A stretch of DNA of 64,000 nt from Aquirufa beregesia (GTDB lineage: Bacteria; Bacteroidota; Bacteroidia; Cytophagales; Spirosomataceae), in the NCBI RefSeq assembly GCF_011090385.1, contig NZ_SEWW01000007.1:1-64000 (forward strand), written 5' to 3'. Under the pieces are notes generated by a model. That model was not told the origin of the DNA. It saw only the letters and a list, made by a program, of their open reading frames with translations, and did no database searches. A program made the translations under genes and the position numbers. This document shows positions 14,975-25,278 of this stretch, in pieces. Positions within the stretch are counted from its first letter, which is position 1, and each line of letters opens with the position of its first letter.

Positions 14975-17900
14975 CGTTTTGCCGCTTTATAGTGGATTAA
15001 GCCTCGTTGGTTTATACCTATGAACAATTGGTTTCCCATGACTTGCATGGACCTTACATCTCCTTGTAACCAAAGCCCCGTTTTTTGAGGGGAAAGGGCC
15101 TCGTATCTTAAATTTCCTTTCGAACGCAAAAGTAAACCTGCATTGGCATCCATTTTGCCTATCCGTAATTTAGCATGGTGCATATTACCTGCTAACACAA
15201 TATCGGCATCTTTTTGACCATCTATATTCAGGATAGCAATGGCTGAAATAGGGGAGGATTGTACTTCCCAAGGTAATTTAACCGATTCAAATTGGCCTTT
15301 AGCATTCAATTGGAAAAGCGAAGTTTTTAATTCAGTAGCTTTCCAAACTTGCTCACCTTTTTGCTCTTCTTCCGTGATAATATCCGACAATTTAGCTTCT
15401 GCAAAACTTTGGTAATCCGTAAATCGAGTACGCATAATACTCATTTGGTCCAATAATTCATCCCTCGTCATAAAAGGCACAGATTCTCCTTTGACATAAG
15501 TACACAGAATGGGGTCTATGGAGCCATTTTGGTCATAATCCTTGAAGTGCAATTCCATGGGCTGCTCAAGGGAAGCTTTCCATTGACTGTTTAGGCCTAA
15601 ATTACCTACCAAAATTTCTTTCTTCCCATCCCGATTCAAATCTTCGATGCGAATGGTATTCCATAAACCTTGAGGAGAATCTTCAAAGAAAGTGGATGTG
15701 CTTTCTTCAAAAGTCTTATTATGCAGTGTAAAAATCTTGATAGGCATGAACTCCCCTACCAATACTAACTCTTTTTTCCCATCTTGATTTAAATCATCCC
15801 AGGCCGCATCCGTAACCATTCCTGCGCGTTGTATGGCTGGGAATTGTGCACTGATATCTTTGAATTTACCCGCACCCTGATTGAGTAGGACAAAGGAGGC
15901 AGGACATTCGGGATATTTACCTGGAATCACCCGGCCACCTACGAATACATCAGGTAAACGATCTTGATTGATATCAATGATTTGAATACAAGATTTACTG
16001 ACCCCTTGACTTGGCAATGGAACCCTTGATTTTTTGAAATTCCCCTTTCCATCATTGATGTATAATCGATCAGCAAGTTTAGCATCATTCGCTTCCATCA
16101 ATCCTAAACCTCCACTTACGACCCATAAGTCTACATCTCCATCGCCATCTGCATCAAAAAATTGAGCATCGCTATCTTCAAAACCTATGTCTTGACTCAT
16201 CGCCGAAGGCATTCGTTTCAATTCTCCAGAGCTTTGCTGCAAATATAAAGAGGCACCTTTGCCAGCTTGATTTCCGACAAATAAATCTACCAATTTATCT
16301 CCATTGACATCACCTGTACTTAGGCAGGGTCCCACATCAGATAAAGGAAGCGTGATTTGAGTTTGGCGTTTAAAATCATTGAATTCTTCCTGTGATTTTT
16401 CAAAGGATTGCAAAGTTTTCACTGAAACAAATAGCGGATTTTCTGAATTTTTGGCTTTGAAGGGAATAAGCTTCGCCTCTGATTCTTTTAAGGTAATTTT
16501 GGAAGTAGTCACCTTTTTTACCACTTGAGATTTCCCCGAATTCCATGTAATGACCAAGGAATCAATGGACGCTTTATGTCCTAAACCTACATGTAATACT
16601 GGAGAAACACTGGACTGATATCCTCGGTACAGGTTTTGTTCGAAATATTGGTTTTTTACCCCTTGGTATACCCAGATTTTAGCCCCTAAACCGAGGGTAT
16701 TCAGTCCTTCACCTTGGAGTTCAATTTGAAGGTTTTTATTTTCTTTTTTAAGTTCGTTGCTTTTATTCTCAAAAATGTAGGCTGGTTTATTGATGTTATT
16801 TACAATCAGTTCCAAATCGCCATCTCCATCCAAATCAGCATAAGCCGCTCCATTACTATTGGAGGTGCTTTCCATTCCCCAGGCTTTAGTCACCGAATTA
16901 AAGGTGCCATTTTGCTGGTTCTTGAACATGTAATTACTGATGTTGGAGGCAGGCATTTTTTGCACTAGTTCCAACACGTTTTGCCTTTGAATCGATGCTT
17001 GGTTGTTTTGAACATAATCCCCCATGTATTTAAGGAAATCCAAATTGGTATAGTCCCTTAAATACCCATTGGTGATGTATAAGTCTTTCCAGCCATCATT
17101 ATCATAATCCGCAAAGAGCGCACTCCAGCTCCAATCGGTATTGGAAATTCCAGCTAATTGTCCCAATTCATGAAACCTAGGTTCTTGAGTTGTTGGGTCA
17201 ATACCTTGGTTGACTTGCAACATATTTCTCATGTATTGATGACCAAAGCCCACCGCCAAATTGAAATTGAATTTCTCGTAGTTATCTGGAGCCATCAAAT
17301 TCTTTTGTCGCAAATTATCTTCTGGCAACATATCCAAGGTGAATATGTCGGCTAAGCCATCATTGTTAATATCGGCAATGTCATTTCCCATAGAAAAATG
17401 AGAAGTATGTCCCATGCTTTTCTGAATGACGTTTTTGAACGTTTTGCCTTGTTGGTTGATGTATAAATAATCTGGAATGGTATAGTCGTTGGATACATAG
17501 AAATCCAACCAACCATCGGCATTCATATCGGAGATTCCAACGGCTAAACCGTAGGAAAGGGAAGAACTGCTAATCCCTAGGGAGGTGGTCACATCTTCGA
17601 AATGACCTTTTTGTTTTTGTTGAAAGAAGCGTAAGCCGCTGTTAGGGTCTTCTTGTTGAAGCAAATTTGCTGTACTCGCTTCATCTAATATGGGTAGTGA
17701 TTTAGGATTGTGATTTACCAAAATCATATCTAGATCTTGGTCTTTATCATAATCGAAGAAAACGGCCTGCGTGCTATTGGCAGGGCTATCTAGTCCGTAT
17801 GCGGCTGCATCATCTTTAAACAATGGGACACCGGAGGCGTCATTTCCTTGATTGATGAATAATTGATTGCGTTTTTTATCGGGAGGTAAATTTCCAGAGT

Positions 17901-18354
17901 AGCATAAGTAAATATCTAATTTATGATCGCCATTGATGTCCACCAAGGAAACACCTGTTTTCCATGGCCCCGGTCTGCCTGTTACTCCCGCTATTTCGGC
18001 GACTTCTTTAAAAACTAAATCACCTTGGTTCAAGTAAAAATGGTTGTTTTCCATATTACTGGAAAAATACATGTCTTGCTTTCCATCTCCATTCAAATCT
18101 CCCGTGGCAACTCCACCGCCATTGTAGAAATATTCATACATCAGGACATTGGTATTTAAGCCTTCCTCAATTTTATTTTCAAAATTGACATGACTTTGCT
18201 CGGGACTCAGCAATTGGAAAAGTTGAGGTTCAGGATTGCTCTCTAATTCAGTTTTTGCCTTTTGGCAAGAAAAGCTAATGATGATGAGTAGGAGAGCAAA
18301 ATAATTTTTCACGTGACTATGGCTAAATAATGAAAAAAGGAAATGGTAAAGCAT
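14971..18354 (-). CDS. FG-GAP/VCBS repeat lipoprotein with ASPIC/UnbV domain
   Basis: This protein is up to 1127 aa. An alternative GTG start at 18312 gives a cleaner lipoprotein signal (KNYFALLLIIISFSC). Many FG-GAP/VCBS repeats with Ca-binding-like DxDxDG cores (DLNGDGKQDMYF, DYDKDQDLDMIL, DINNDGLADIFT, DADGDGDVDLWV and others) form one or two beta-propellers. An ASPIC/UnbV domain sits around residues 545-615 (LGLGAKIWVYQGVKNQ, then GYQSSVSPVLHVGLG). It is probably anchored at the outer membrane. In Cytophagales this gene type commonly follows susCD; it may bind glycan or protein ligands. Third gene of the operon, 34-76 bases after susD depending on the start. Confidence 0.9.
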   Translation of the reverse strand: MLYHFLFSLFSHSHVKNYFALLLIIISFSCQKAKTELESNPEPQLFQLLSPEQSHVNFENKIEEGLNTNVLMYEYFYNGGGVATGDLNGDGKQDMYFSSNMENNHFYLNQGDLVFKEVAEIAGVTGRPGPWKTGVSLVDINGDHKLDIYLCYSGNLPPDKKRNQLFINQGNDASGVPLFKDDAAAYGLDSPANSTQAVFFDYDKDQDLDMILVNHNPKSLPILDEASTANLLQQEDPNSGLRFFQQKQKGHFEDVTTSLGISSSSLSYGLAVGISDMNADGWLDFYVSNDYTIPDYLYINQQGKTFKNVIQKSMGHTSHFSMGNDIADINNDGLADIFTLDMLPEDNLRQKNLMAPDNYEKFNFNLAVGFGHQYMRNMLQVNQGIDPTTQEPRFHELGQLAGISNTDWSWSALFADYDNDGWKDLYITNGYLRDYTNLDFLKYMGDYVQNNQASIQRQNVLELVQKMPASNISNYMFKNQQNGTFNSVTKAWGMESTSNSNGAAYADLDGDGDLELIVNNINKPAYIFENKSNELKKENKNLQIELQGEGLNTLGLGAKIWVYQGVKNQYFEQNLYRGYQSSVSPVLHVGLGHKASIDSLVITWNSGKSQVVKKVTTSKITLKESEAKLIPFKAKNSENPLFVSVKTLQSFEKSQEEFNDFKRQTQITLPLSDVGPCLSTGDVNGDKLVDLFVGNQAGKGASLYLQQSSGELKRMPSAMSQDIGFEDSDAQFFDADGDGDVDLWVVSGGLGLMEANDAKLADRLYINDGKGNFKKSRVPLPSQGVSKSCIQIIDINQDRLPDVFVGGRVIPGKYPECPASFVLLNQGAGKFKDISAQFPAIQRAGMVTDAAWDDLNQDGKKELVLVGEFMPIKIFTLHNKTFEESTSTFFEDSPQGLWNTIRIEDLNRDGKKEILVGNLGLNSQWKASLEQPMELHFKDYDQNGSIDPILCTYVKGESVPFMTRDELLDQMSIMRTRFTDYQSFAEAKLSDIITEEEQKGEQVWKATELKTSLFQLNAKGQFESVKLPWEVQSSPISAIAILNIDGQKDADIVLAGNMHHAKLRIGKMDANAGLLLRSKGNLRYEALSPQKTGLWLQGDVRSMQVMGNQLFIGINQRGLIHYKAAKR

Positions 18355-18388
18355 TTCTACTTTACCATTTCCTTACAAATATACTAGA

Positions 18389-20239
18389 TTAATATCCAGG
18401 ATTTTGAACCAACTTATTATTGCGGTTCATTTCATCACGGTGGATTGGCAAGAAATACATCTTGTCTAACCATGTTCTGTTCTCTTTACCTGGGTCCATA
18501 TCCACTACTTTGTATGAATAATCAAAACTGCTTGGATCATACTTGTATAGCGTAACGGTTTTGCCTGGCTTCAAAGAACCAAACACGTTGATGATTTTCA
18601 CTTTAGCACCTAAGGTGTTGGTAGCAATCATCCAACGACGGGCATCATGGTAGCGATGTTCTTCAAAGGATAATTCCACACGACGCTCGTTACGATAACG
18701 CTCACGTAATTCGTTACCACTTTCTGTAACTGCTGGCATACCTGAACGAAAGCGAATTTTGTTCAACCACGTACGGGCTTCAGCATCTTGTCCTAATTCT
18801 ATACATGCCTCTACATAGTTCAGTATGGCTTCTGTATAGCGGAAGAATGGCCATGGGATTTGTTGCCAAGTATTTTGATCAATAATCGATGGATTTGGAT
18901 CGGTGAACTTACGGAAATAATATCCCGTGTAACTACCATTCCAGTCTTCCACCGTACTCTTACGAGTATCTAAACCGAAATAAGAAACTTTACCAGAGCC
19001 TGAAGAAAGTTCATATTGACCTGTTTGAATTTGGTTCAACGGATCTTTTGAAGCAACGTCAGCTGTTCTCGGTTTCCAGTTAGCACCATCATACAATAAA
19101 GTCGCATAGAAACGTGGATCACGATTGTCATACGGACTTGCAGCATGGTTAGGGTTAGACCAAGAGAATTTAGACCCATCCATCATTTCGTAATCATCTA
19201 CTAAGTTTTGGATAGGGGCATTTCCAGCCCAGTTATGGTATCCATTAGGACCGTTAAATAAACCGATACGACCACCGTTTTCTTGTTTAGCATTGATGAA
19301 ATAGCGAGCAAAGATTAATTCTTTTTCACCGCCATTTTTTGCTAAGGAGTTATTTTGATAGTTCGTAACAGCATCATTTTTCTCTGCTGGTGCAGATAGG
19401 TTTAATGCATTACCAAATCCAGGTAAATCCAATACTGCTTTAGCAGCATCTTTGGCTTTGGTCCAACGAGCAGCACGGTCGCCTGAAGTATAAGCTAGGA
19501 TTGCTGGAGTAGCATAAGCAGCCATGGCAGTAGATTTAGATTTCGCTGTAGCTGCATCGTATAAATCACTAGCTCCATATAAAAGGATACGTGATTTTAT
19601 GGCTAAACAAGCGGCTCTACTTCCTCTACCTGCTGCTAAAGATTTACCATTCAATAAAGCAGCTGCTTCATCGCAATCTTTCACAATAAAGTTGATACAT
19701 TCTTCCATCGTATTTCTTTGAGTTAGGAAGTCAGTATCCGTTAGAGCATAAGCCTTATCTATAATCGGCACACCACCATAATAGCGAACTAATTGGTGAT
19801 AGAAATAGGCACGCATGAATTTAGCTTCTCCCGTCAAACGCTCCACTAGGGCCGTTGGGAAAGTAGTTGCTTTTTTCAAGTTCGCTAAGGCCAAATTACA
19901 TGCACGAATACGTGTGTACATATTTTGCCAGCTAAGTGTACCATTCACCCAACCAATATCAGCCGGGTTAGAGCGCGATTCCGTGATGGTGGTAATACCA
20001 CGTCCCGGGTGAGTAAAGGATGCTTCATCCGTAAGAGAAGCAAGCATTTGCTCGTCAAATCCACCGTTTCCTAGACCTCCGTACAATTCTGTTACGAATG
20101 CTTCGGCCAAGTTAGGGTCAGTCCAAACAACCGATTCTGATAGTTGGTCCAGCGGCTTTGTATTAACAAAATCGTCATTGCAGCTGGTTAATACGGTACT
20201 AAAAAATGCTAGTGCAATGATTATGTTTCTTTTTTTCAT
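18389..20239 (-). CDS. SusD/RagB nutrient-binding lipoprotein
   Basis: This 616-aa SusD homologue has a lipobox ending at Cys20 (MKKRNIIIALAFFSTVLTSC). The N-terminal SusD-like region has TKPLDQLSESVVWTDPNLAE. TPR helices follow (RAYFYHQLVRYYGGVPIIDK is the usual block), and the C-terminal RagB part includes RNERRVELSFEEHRYHDARR and the closing FLPIHRDEMNRNNKLVQNPGY, the latter split here by a short hydrophobic step. It caps the SusC channel and binds the nutrient. It follows susC by 22 bases. The substrate is not known; companion genes suggest a carbohydrate or its oxidation product. Confidence 0.95.
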   Translation of the reverse strand: MKKRNIIIALAFFSTVLTSCNDDFVNTKPLDQLSESVVWTDPNLAEAFVTELYGGLGNGGFDEQMLASLTDEASFTHPGRGITTITESRSNPADIGWVNGTLSWQNMYTRIRACNLALANLKKATTFPTALVERLTGEAKFMRAYFYHQLVRYYGGVPIIDKAYALTDTDFLTQRNTMEECINFIVKDCDEAAALLNGKSLAAGRGSRAACLAIKSRILLYGASDLYDAATAKSKSTAMAAYATPAILAYTSGDRAARWTKAKDAAKAVLDLPGFGNALNLSAPAEKNDAVTNYQNNSLAKNGGEKELIFARYFINAKQENGGRIGLFNGPNGYHNWAGNAPIQNLVDDYEMMDGSKFSWSNPNHAASPYDNRDPRFYATLLYDGANWKPRTADVASKDPLNQIQTGQYELSSGSGKVSYFGLDTRKSTVEDWNGSYTGYYFRKFTDPNPSIIDQNTWQQIPWPFFRYTEAILNYVEACIELGQDAEARTWLNKIRFRSGMPAVTESGNELRERYRNERRVELSFEEHRYHDARRWMIATNTLGAKVKIINVFGSLKPGKTVTLYKYDPSSFDYSYKVVDMDPGKENRTWLDKMYFLPIHRDEMNRNNKLVQNPGY

Positions 20240-20261
20240 AATGAATACGATAGTTTATGAG

Positions 20262-23200
20262 TTAAAAAGTAGCTGTTAAACCTACGTTTATGATTCTTGA
20301 CTGTGGGTAATACTGTCCAGTAGCATTGGATGATTCTGGATCGTATACTTTCAATTTGTCAAACGTCAATAAGTTCAAACCATTCGTGTAAACACGGCAG
20401 TTTTTCAAACCTATTTTAGCCAAAGCAGAAGCTGGAATGTTATATCCAATTTCTAAGTTTTTCAAACGAATGTAGTCAGTACTACGTAACCAATATGTAT
20501 TGTTATTTGAATAGTATTGGTCACTACGGTTAGCGATACGTGGGTGCTCGCTGCTTGGATTTTCTACTGTCCAACGATTTTGGTAAATATCCAATAAGAA
20601 GTTACCGATGTTTCCTGATTCACCAGCACTTACATATTGTTTTGCACCAGCTGCTCCTTGGAACAATATCGTTAAATCAAATCCCTTGTATTGAGCGCCT
20701 AGGTTAAAACCACCTTGGAATAAAGGCAATTGTGTGAAGTCATTACGCACTTGATCATCTGGAGTGATTTTTCCATCACCGTTGAAATCTTTGTACTTCA
20801 TGTCTCCCGGACGTAAGGTATTTACGATAGCTTTGTAGTTGATGGTGTTGGCATCAATTTCTGCTTGATCTTTAAATACTCCATCGTACAAATAAGCTTG
20901 GTAGGTATACATTGGCTTACCTGTTGTTCTTTGCCACTCTGGTGCACCTGGAGCTTCATCCCAGAACAAAATTTTGTTCTTAGCATAACCCCCATTTAAA
21001 CCAACATTGAATGTCAATTCACCAATTTGGTCACGATATCCTAAAGTAAAGTCAAATCCTTGGTTGGATACCTCTCCAATGTTTTGCGCTGGAAGGGTTA
21101 AACCCGTAGACTGTGGAACCGAGGCATTTTTTACCCAAAGGATATCTGTTCTTTTGTTGTAGAAATAATCTAATTCAAAAGTCAATTTATTGTTGAATAA
21201 AGCTCCTTCTAAACCGATGTCCGAGTTTGTTGCCACTTCCCACTTAATGTTATTATTCGGGATTTTCGTTTCGAACAAAGTCTTAGTTTCTACATTACCG
21301 ATGATGTAAGATCTAAATCCATACGTAGACAAATATTGGTAAGTAGCGATTTGGTCATTACCCATTTGTCCCCATGAACCTCTTAACTTCAAGAAGTTGA
21401 TCGCAGGCAATTCGTTTTTGATGAAATTCTCTTCAGACATCACCCAACCCGCCATAACGCCAGGGAAGAAACCATAACGAGTTTCTGGAGGAAAAATATC
21501 CGAACCATCATACCGCCATAGGAATTCAGCTAAATATTTCTCTTTGTAGTTGTAGGCCACACGACCGAAATAGTTCAAACGAGCTCTTTCATAAGCACCA
21601 CCACCATTGTTTTTCTCTAAGTCACCACCGGCGAACATTTGATCCAAAGCAGTAGAGATGAAGAAACGACGATACGCATTGAAGTTATCTCCATTGATAG
21701 TTTCACGGTTAGTACCTGCTAAAACGGTTAATCCATGGTCATCGAATTTTCTTTCATACGTGAAAATACCTCCCAATAATACGTTTAACTGAGTTTCATT
21801 TCCTAAGGTCAGACGAGGTTCTGCTGGTCCACGCTTACTAGGAACTAAGATTGGCGTTTTACCATCTGCTTCGAAGCCAGTTCCTTTTTCATATAAAGTC
21901 CAAGGTGTTTCCCAACGCTTCGTGTCTCTGAAACGCTTGTCGATAGCCGCAGTTCCTGTAAATTTCAAACCTTTGATGAATGGGATTTTGATATCCAATT
22001 GACCATTGGTTTGGAAATAACTTTGCTTGTCACGGTCATAACCTGTTTGGTTGGTAGTAATAACCACGGGGTTTTCACCATTTTCAATATCTGGACCCGG
22101 ACGACCATCTGGCCAGAAGGCTGGTTGGTTTGGTTTTCCACGCATTTGCATACGGAAAATGGCACTAGCTGGTTTAGTTGGGAAACGGCGGTTTTCTTCA
22201 CGTCCTAAAATACCCACCGATATGTTGACATTTTCATTGATTTTTGCATCTAAATTCAAGCGAATATCATATTGCTGATATCCGGTAGCTGAATTTTTGT
22301 AGAATGCATCTTGGTTTTGGTATCCCAAAGAAGCCAAATATTTGATGTTCTCACTACCACCACTCATTTGTACATTGTGACGAGATTGTGGAGACCAATT
22401 CTTTAAAGTAGCACCATACCAATCTGTGTTAGGATGTAACCACGGATCAGAACCGTCGCTGTACAACTTCATATCGGTAGGAGAATAAGGGGCCTTACGG
22501 CCATTGTAAACGCCTGTTTCTTTGTAAGCTCTCGTAGCATCTGCCCATTGGCTTACAGGCAATTGGTAAATATCCAAGTCATTTAACATACCAGCATATT
22601 GTGCGGCATTGGCTAAAGCAGGAACAACTGTTGGCTGAGCAAAACCTTGGTTGAATGAATAAGATAATTCAGGCTTACCCGATTTACCTTTTTTCGTCGT
22701 AATCAAAATAACGCCGTTCGCTGCACGAGCACCATAGATGGCGGCAGAGGCATCTTTCAATACAGAAACTGACTCAATGTCAGCTGGGTTAATACGGTCT
22801 AAACCACCTGCTCTGTTAGGGATACCATCAATAACGATCAAGGCATCACTGTTGTTTAAGGTGTTAGCACCACGAATACGGATGGAAGATCCATCATAAC
22901 CAGGCTCACCACTACGGTTTACAGCAACCACACCGGCCATTCTACCAGCCAACGAGTTACTTAGGTTAACACTCGGTGATTTCTGAAGTTCATTTCCTTT
23001 GACAGAAACGACAGAACCAGAAACAGTTGCTTTTTTCTGAACACCGTAACCTACCACTACCACTTCGGATAGACTTTTGGCATCTGGGTTTAAGCTGACA
23101 TTAATGACACTCTGATTTCCTACAGTTACTTCTTTAGGTTCGTAACTCACAAAAGAAAAGAGTAATTTACTTTGAGCATTGGTAACGTTAATGGAATACT

Positions 23201-23396
23201 TACCATCAACATTGGTCGTAGTTCCTTTACTTGTTTCTTTGAGGATGATGTTGACACCGATGAGCGGCTCGCCTTTTTCATCAGTAACCTTACCAGTTAC
23301 TGTAGACACTTTGCCTTGACCCATGGAAATCCATGACATCGACAGCAAAAATGCCAAAAGCAAAACCGCATTACTGCTAATAAATTTTGTTTTCAT
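20262..23396 (-). CDS. SusC/RagA TonB-dependent outer-membrane transporter
   Basis: This 1044-aa protein starts at the ATG at 23396, which directly precedes a Sec signal (MKTKFISSNAVLLLAFLLSM); an in-frame ATG 30 bases upstream is less likely. A CarboxypepD_reg domain comes first (about residues 37-105, VTGKVTDEKGEPLIGVNIIL). A TonB-box-like LSEVVVVGYGVQKK and the plug domain follow (NVDGKYSINV..., RIRGANTLNNSDALIVIDG). The C-terminal barrel ends INVGLTATF. It imports a SusD-bound ligand across the outer membrane using TonB energy. It is the first gene of the susC-susD-ASPIC-haloperoxidase-DUF1080 operon. No STN domain is present, so direct anti-sigma signalling is unlikely. Confidence 0.95.
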   Translation of the reverse strand: MKTKFISSNAVLLLAFLLSMSWISMGQGKVSTVTGKVTDEKGEPLIGVNIILKETSKGTTTNVDGKYSINVTNAQSKLLFSFVSYEPKEVTVGNQSVINVSLNPDAKSLSEVVVVGYGVQKKATVSGSVVSVKGNELQKSPSVNLSNSLAGRMAGVVAVNRSGEPGYDGSSIRIRGANTLNNSDALIVIDGIPNRAGGLDRINPADIESVSVLKDASAAIYGARAANGVILITTKKGKSGKPELSYSFNQGFAQPTVVPALANAAQYAGMLNDLDIYQLPVSQWADATRAYKETGVYNGRKAPYSPTDMKLYSDGSDPWLHPNTDWYGATLKNWSPQSRHNVQMSGGSENIKYLASLGYQNQDAFYKNSATGYQQYDIRLNLDAKINENVNISVGILGREENRRFPTKPASAIFRMQMRGKPNQPAFWPDGRPGPDIENGENPVVITTNQTGYDRDKQSYFQTNGQLDIKIPFIKGLKFTGTAAIDKRFRDTKRWETPWTLYEKGTGFEADGKTPILVPSKRGPAEPRLTLGNETQLNVLLGGIFTYERKFDDHGLTVLAGTNRETINGDNFNAYRRFFISTALDQMFAGGDLEKNNGGGAYERARLNYFGRVAYNYKEKYLAEFLWRYDGSDIFPPETRYGFFPGVMAGWVMSEENFIKNELPAINFLKLRGSWGQMGNDQIATYQYLSTYGFRSYIIGNVETKTLFETKIPNNNIKWEVATNSDIGLEGALFNNKLTFELDYFYNKRTDILWVKNASVPQSTGLTLPAQNIGEVSNQGFDFTLGYRDQIGELTFNVGLNGGYAKNKILFWDEAPGAPEWQRTTGKPMYTYQAYLYDGVFKDQAEIDANTINYKAIVNTLRPGDMKYKDFNGDGKITPDDQVRNDFTQLPLFQGGFNLGAQYKGFDLTILFQGAAGAKQYVSAGESGNIGNFLLDIYQNRWTVENPSSEHPRIANRSDQYYSNNNTYWLRSTDYIRLKNLEIGYNIPASALAKIGLKNCRVYTNGLNLLTFDKLKVYDPESSNATGQYYPQSRIINVGLTATF

Positions 23397-24096
23397 ACAA
23401 GGAATGATTAAATGGTTAATCGACACAATAAGTTTACTGTTTCGACAGAAATTGATTTTAAATATAAGTCAACTTATTGAAAATTTTACCTGTTTTTAAG
23501 TGAGGTAAATCACTTATTTATCTAATGGAAAGGTTTATTTGGCGGTTATTTATCGGAATAGTACAATATTTAACTATTTTAATGATGTATGCTGTGTACA
23601 AATATGCGCCTCTAACTTGCCTTTTTTCAGCTACTTAGAGAGTTTTGAACGTATGTGTATATATGTGTGATTTATTTTGCCCTTAAAATTTTTCAAGAAA
23701 TAGGTCAATTCTATTTTTTAATTTTTTTTAAGAAAGTGTTTGTAAAGTTTTTTCACATCATGTTACGAAAAGTCTAAATTAAATTTTACAAACCTTAATC
23801 GGACAAGTTCATCACCTTGGAATGGAATTTTTGAACTCACATTTCCGAATACTCTATTCTTGTTGAGAAATAGGAGTCTTTTTGTTATTTCAACTAACCT
23901 GTCATTTCAAGATTGATTCCATTTTCTTTAGTCGCCTAGATGGATAGGCAATCCCATCTGCTTGATTTTGAGGTAGATAGAATTTATTATTTAAAATAAT
24001 TCTAAATAATAATTATTCTTATTTGGAATTACTCTAAATAAGGAATAGCTTTGTTTATTATTTATAATTAGTCTACATAAAATTAATACATTTGAC
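23397..24096. other. Divergent intergenic region between susC operon and metal-uptake operon
   Basis: This 700-bp AT-rich spacer separates two divergent operons. Its right end carries the three 23-bp palindromes described separately. I found no exact TAnnTTTG box on the minus strand for susC. I see no open frame of useful size and no RNA gene. TACATTTG at 24087-24094 is too close to the ATG to be judged a promoter. Confidence 0.6.
23987..24080 (+). promoter_or_regulatory. Three tandem 23-bp palindromic operators, Fur/DtxR-like
   Basis: Three boxes share the form TTATTT-nn-AAT-nAn-TCTAnATAA: 23987-24009 (TTATTTAAAATAAT+TCTAAATAA), 24019-24041 (TTATTTGGAATTAC+TCTAAATAA) and 24058-24080 (TTATTTATAATTAG+TCTACATAA). 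Each is a near-palindrome. Starts are 32 and 39 bp apart, and the DUF4856 ATG is 17 bases after the last box. Position ahead of imelysin, HTTM and TonB-receptor genes suggests an iron-responsive repressor of the Fur or DtxR type; the regulator identity is inference. Confidence 0.65.
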
Positions 24097-25269
24097 ATGC
24101 CTAAAAATAACTTGAAACTGCATTTTACATGGCTTTTAGCCATATTACTAGGGTTTTCTTCCTGTGAAAATAGTTCAGAGATAGTCCCTAATCTTCGTTC
24201 AAAATTAGACTATGGTCTATTAACAACTTCGACTCCCTACAAGCAATACTTCATCGATGCCAAAGGTGATACAACCGTCGATTTCAAATCAGGAAATACC
24301 CGTTATAAAATGTTCCAAGCATTGAACTATTATTTGGGAGCCGCCGTACGAGATAATAAGGCTTTAGATGCCAATTTGATGAAAGCGATGTATGCCAATA
24401 CCGCCAATTCCTTTACTGACATTTCAAGTTTAAAAATTGTTGGAACAGATTTAAACACTTCTGGATTTGCTTTAAGAACTACTACTGCCTCCTCAAAATC
24501 CAGTACGGAAGTCGAATTAGCCCGTACTCGAATGGATGCATTATTTGGGGAAATGGCCAGCATTAGTAATTTTGTAGCCAATACTGCTTCCAAAGGAGTA
24601 GCGGGTAAACTAGGGACTTACTTGGTAGATGCCAAAGGCATTGAAACCGCACAAATCATACAAAAGTCCTTGATTGGAGCTTTCCAATTGGATTATATTG
24701 GAAATGTATTGCTTACTACTGGTTTAACTGCTGATAATTATTCTTTGGTATCTGGTAAAAAATACACGGCTTTGGAGCATAATTGGGATGAAGCCTATGG
24801 CTTATTAACATTGAATCCGATCTATTTAGCAGGGTCTACTGATGCCGTTCGAGGTACTTCTGAGTCATTTTTAGGTTCTTATATCTGGGAATACAATAAG
24901 GCTAGTTATGCTAATTTTCATACTGCTTTTCTGAAAGGCCGTGCGGCAATAGTCAACAATGATTTGATTGAGTTAAAAAAGCAAGCGGCTTTCATTCGAA
25001 ATGAATCAGAAAAGGCCATCGCTTCAGCTGCTGTAGGGTATTTAGCCAAATGGAAATCTGGGACGACTGATGCTGCCAGAGCTCATGCCATTGGAGAAGG
25101 TTTGGGATTTATATATTCTTTGCGCTACTGTTCTTCTTATAATGTGGATGCCAAATTTTCAGATGATATTTTGAATGCCTTAATCAATTCGCCTAATGGT
25201 TTTTGGGATTTAACCAATGATAAAATTAATGCCGCCTCTCAGGCGATAAGTACCCAGTTTAAATTATAA
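24097..25269 (+). CDS. DUF4856 (imelysin-like) lipoprotein
   Basis: This 390-aa lipoprotein has a lipobox ending at Cys23 (HFTWLLAILLGFSSC). The body matches DUF4856 in my recall: KLDYGLLTTSTPYKQYFIDA near the N-terminus, ALEHNWDEAYGLL with the ExxWDE-type segment near residue 225, then a helical C-terminal half (SEKAIASAAVGYLAKWKSG). DUF4856 proteins are helical relatives of imelysin and are found beside imelysin, HTTM and TonB-receptor genes. It is the first gene after the three operators, and is followed by a hairpin before imelysin. A periplasmic metal-binding role is inference. Confidence 0.8.
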   Translation: MPKNNLKLHFTWLLAILLGFSSCENSSEIVPNLRSKLDYGLLTTSTPYKQYFIDAKGDTTVDFKSGNTRYKMFQALNYYLGAAVRDNKALDANLMKAMYANTANSFTDISSLKIVGTDLNTSGFALRTTTASSKSSTEVELARTRMDALFGEMASISNFVANTASKGVAGKLGTYLVDAKGIETAQIIQKSLIGAFQLDYIGNVLLTTGLTADNYSLVSGKKYTALEHNWDEAYGLLTLNPIYLAGSTDAVRGTSESFLGSYIWEYNKASYANFHTAFLKGRAAIVNNDLIELKKQAAFIRNESEKAIASAAVGYLAKWKSGTTDAARAHAIGEGLGFIYSLRYCSSYNVDAKFSDDILNALINSPNGFWDLTNDKINAASQAISTQFKL

Positions 25270-25278
25270 TAAACATCA

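Noticed and set aside
24087-24094. TACATTTG as promoter of the DUF4856 gene
   Set aside because: It ends 2 bases before the ATG, which would put transcription start inside the coding part. The match to the consensus is likely chance in AT-rich sequence.
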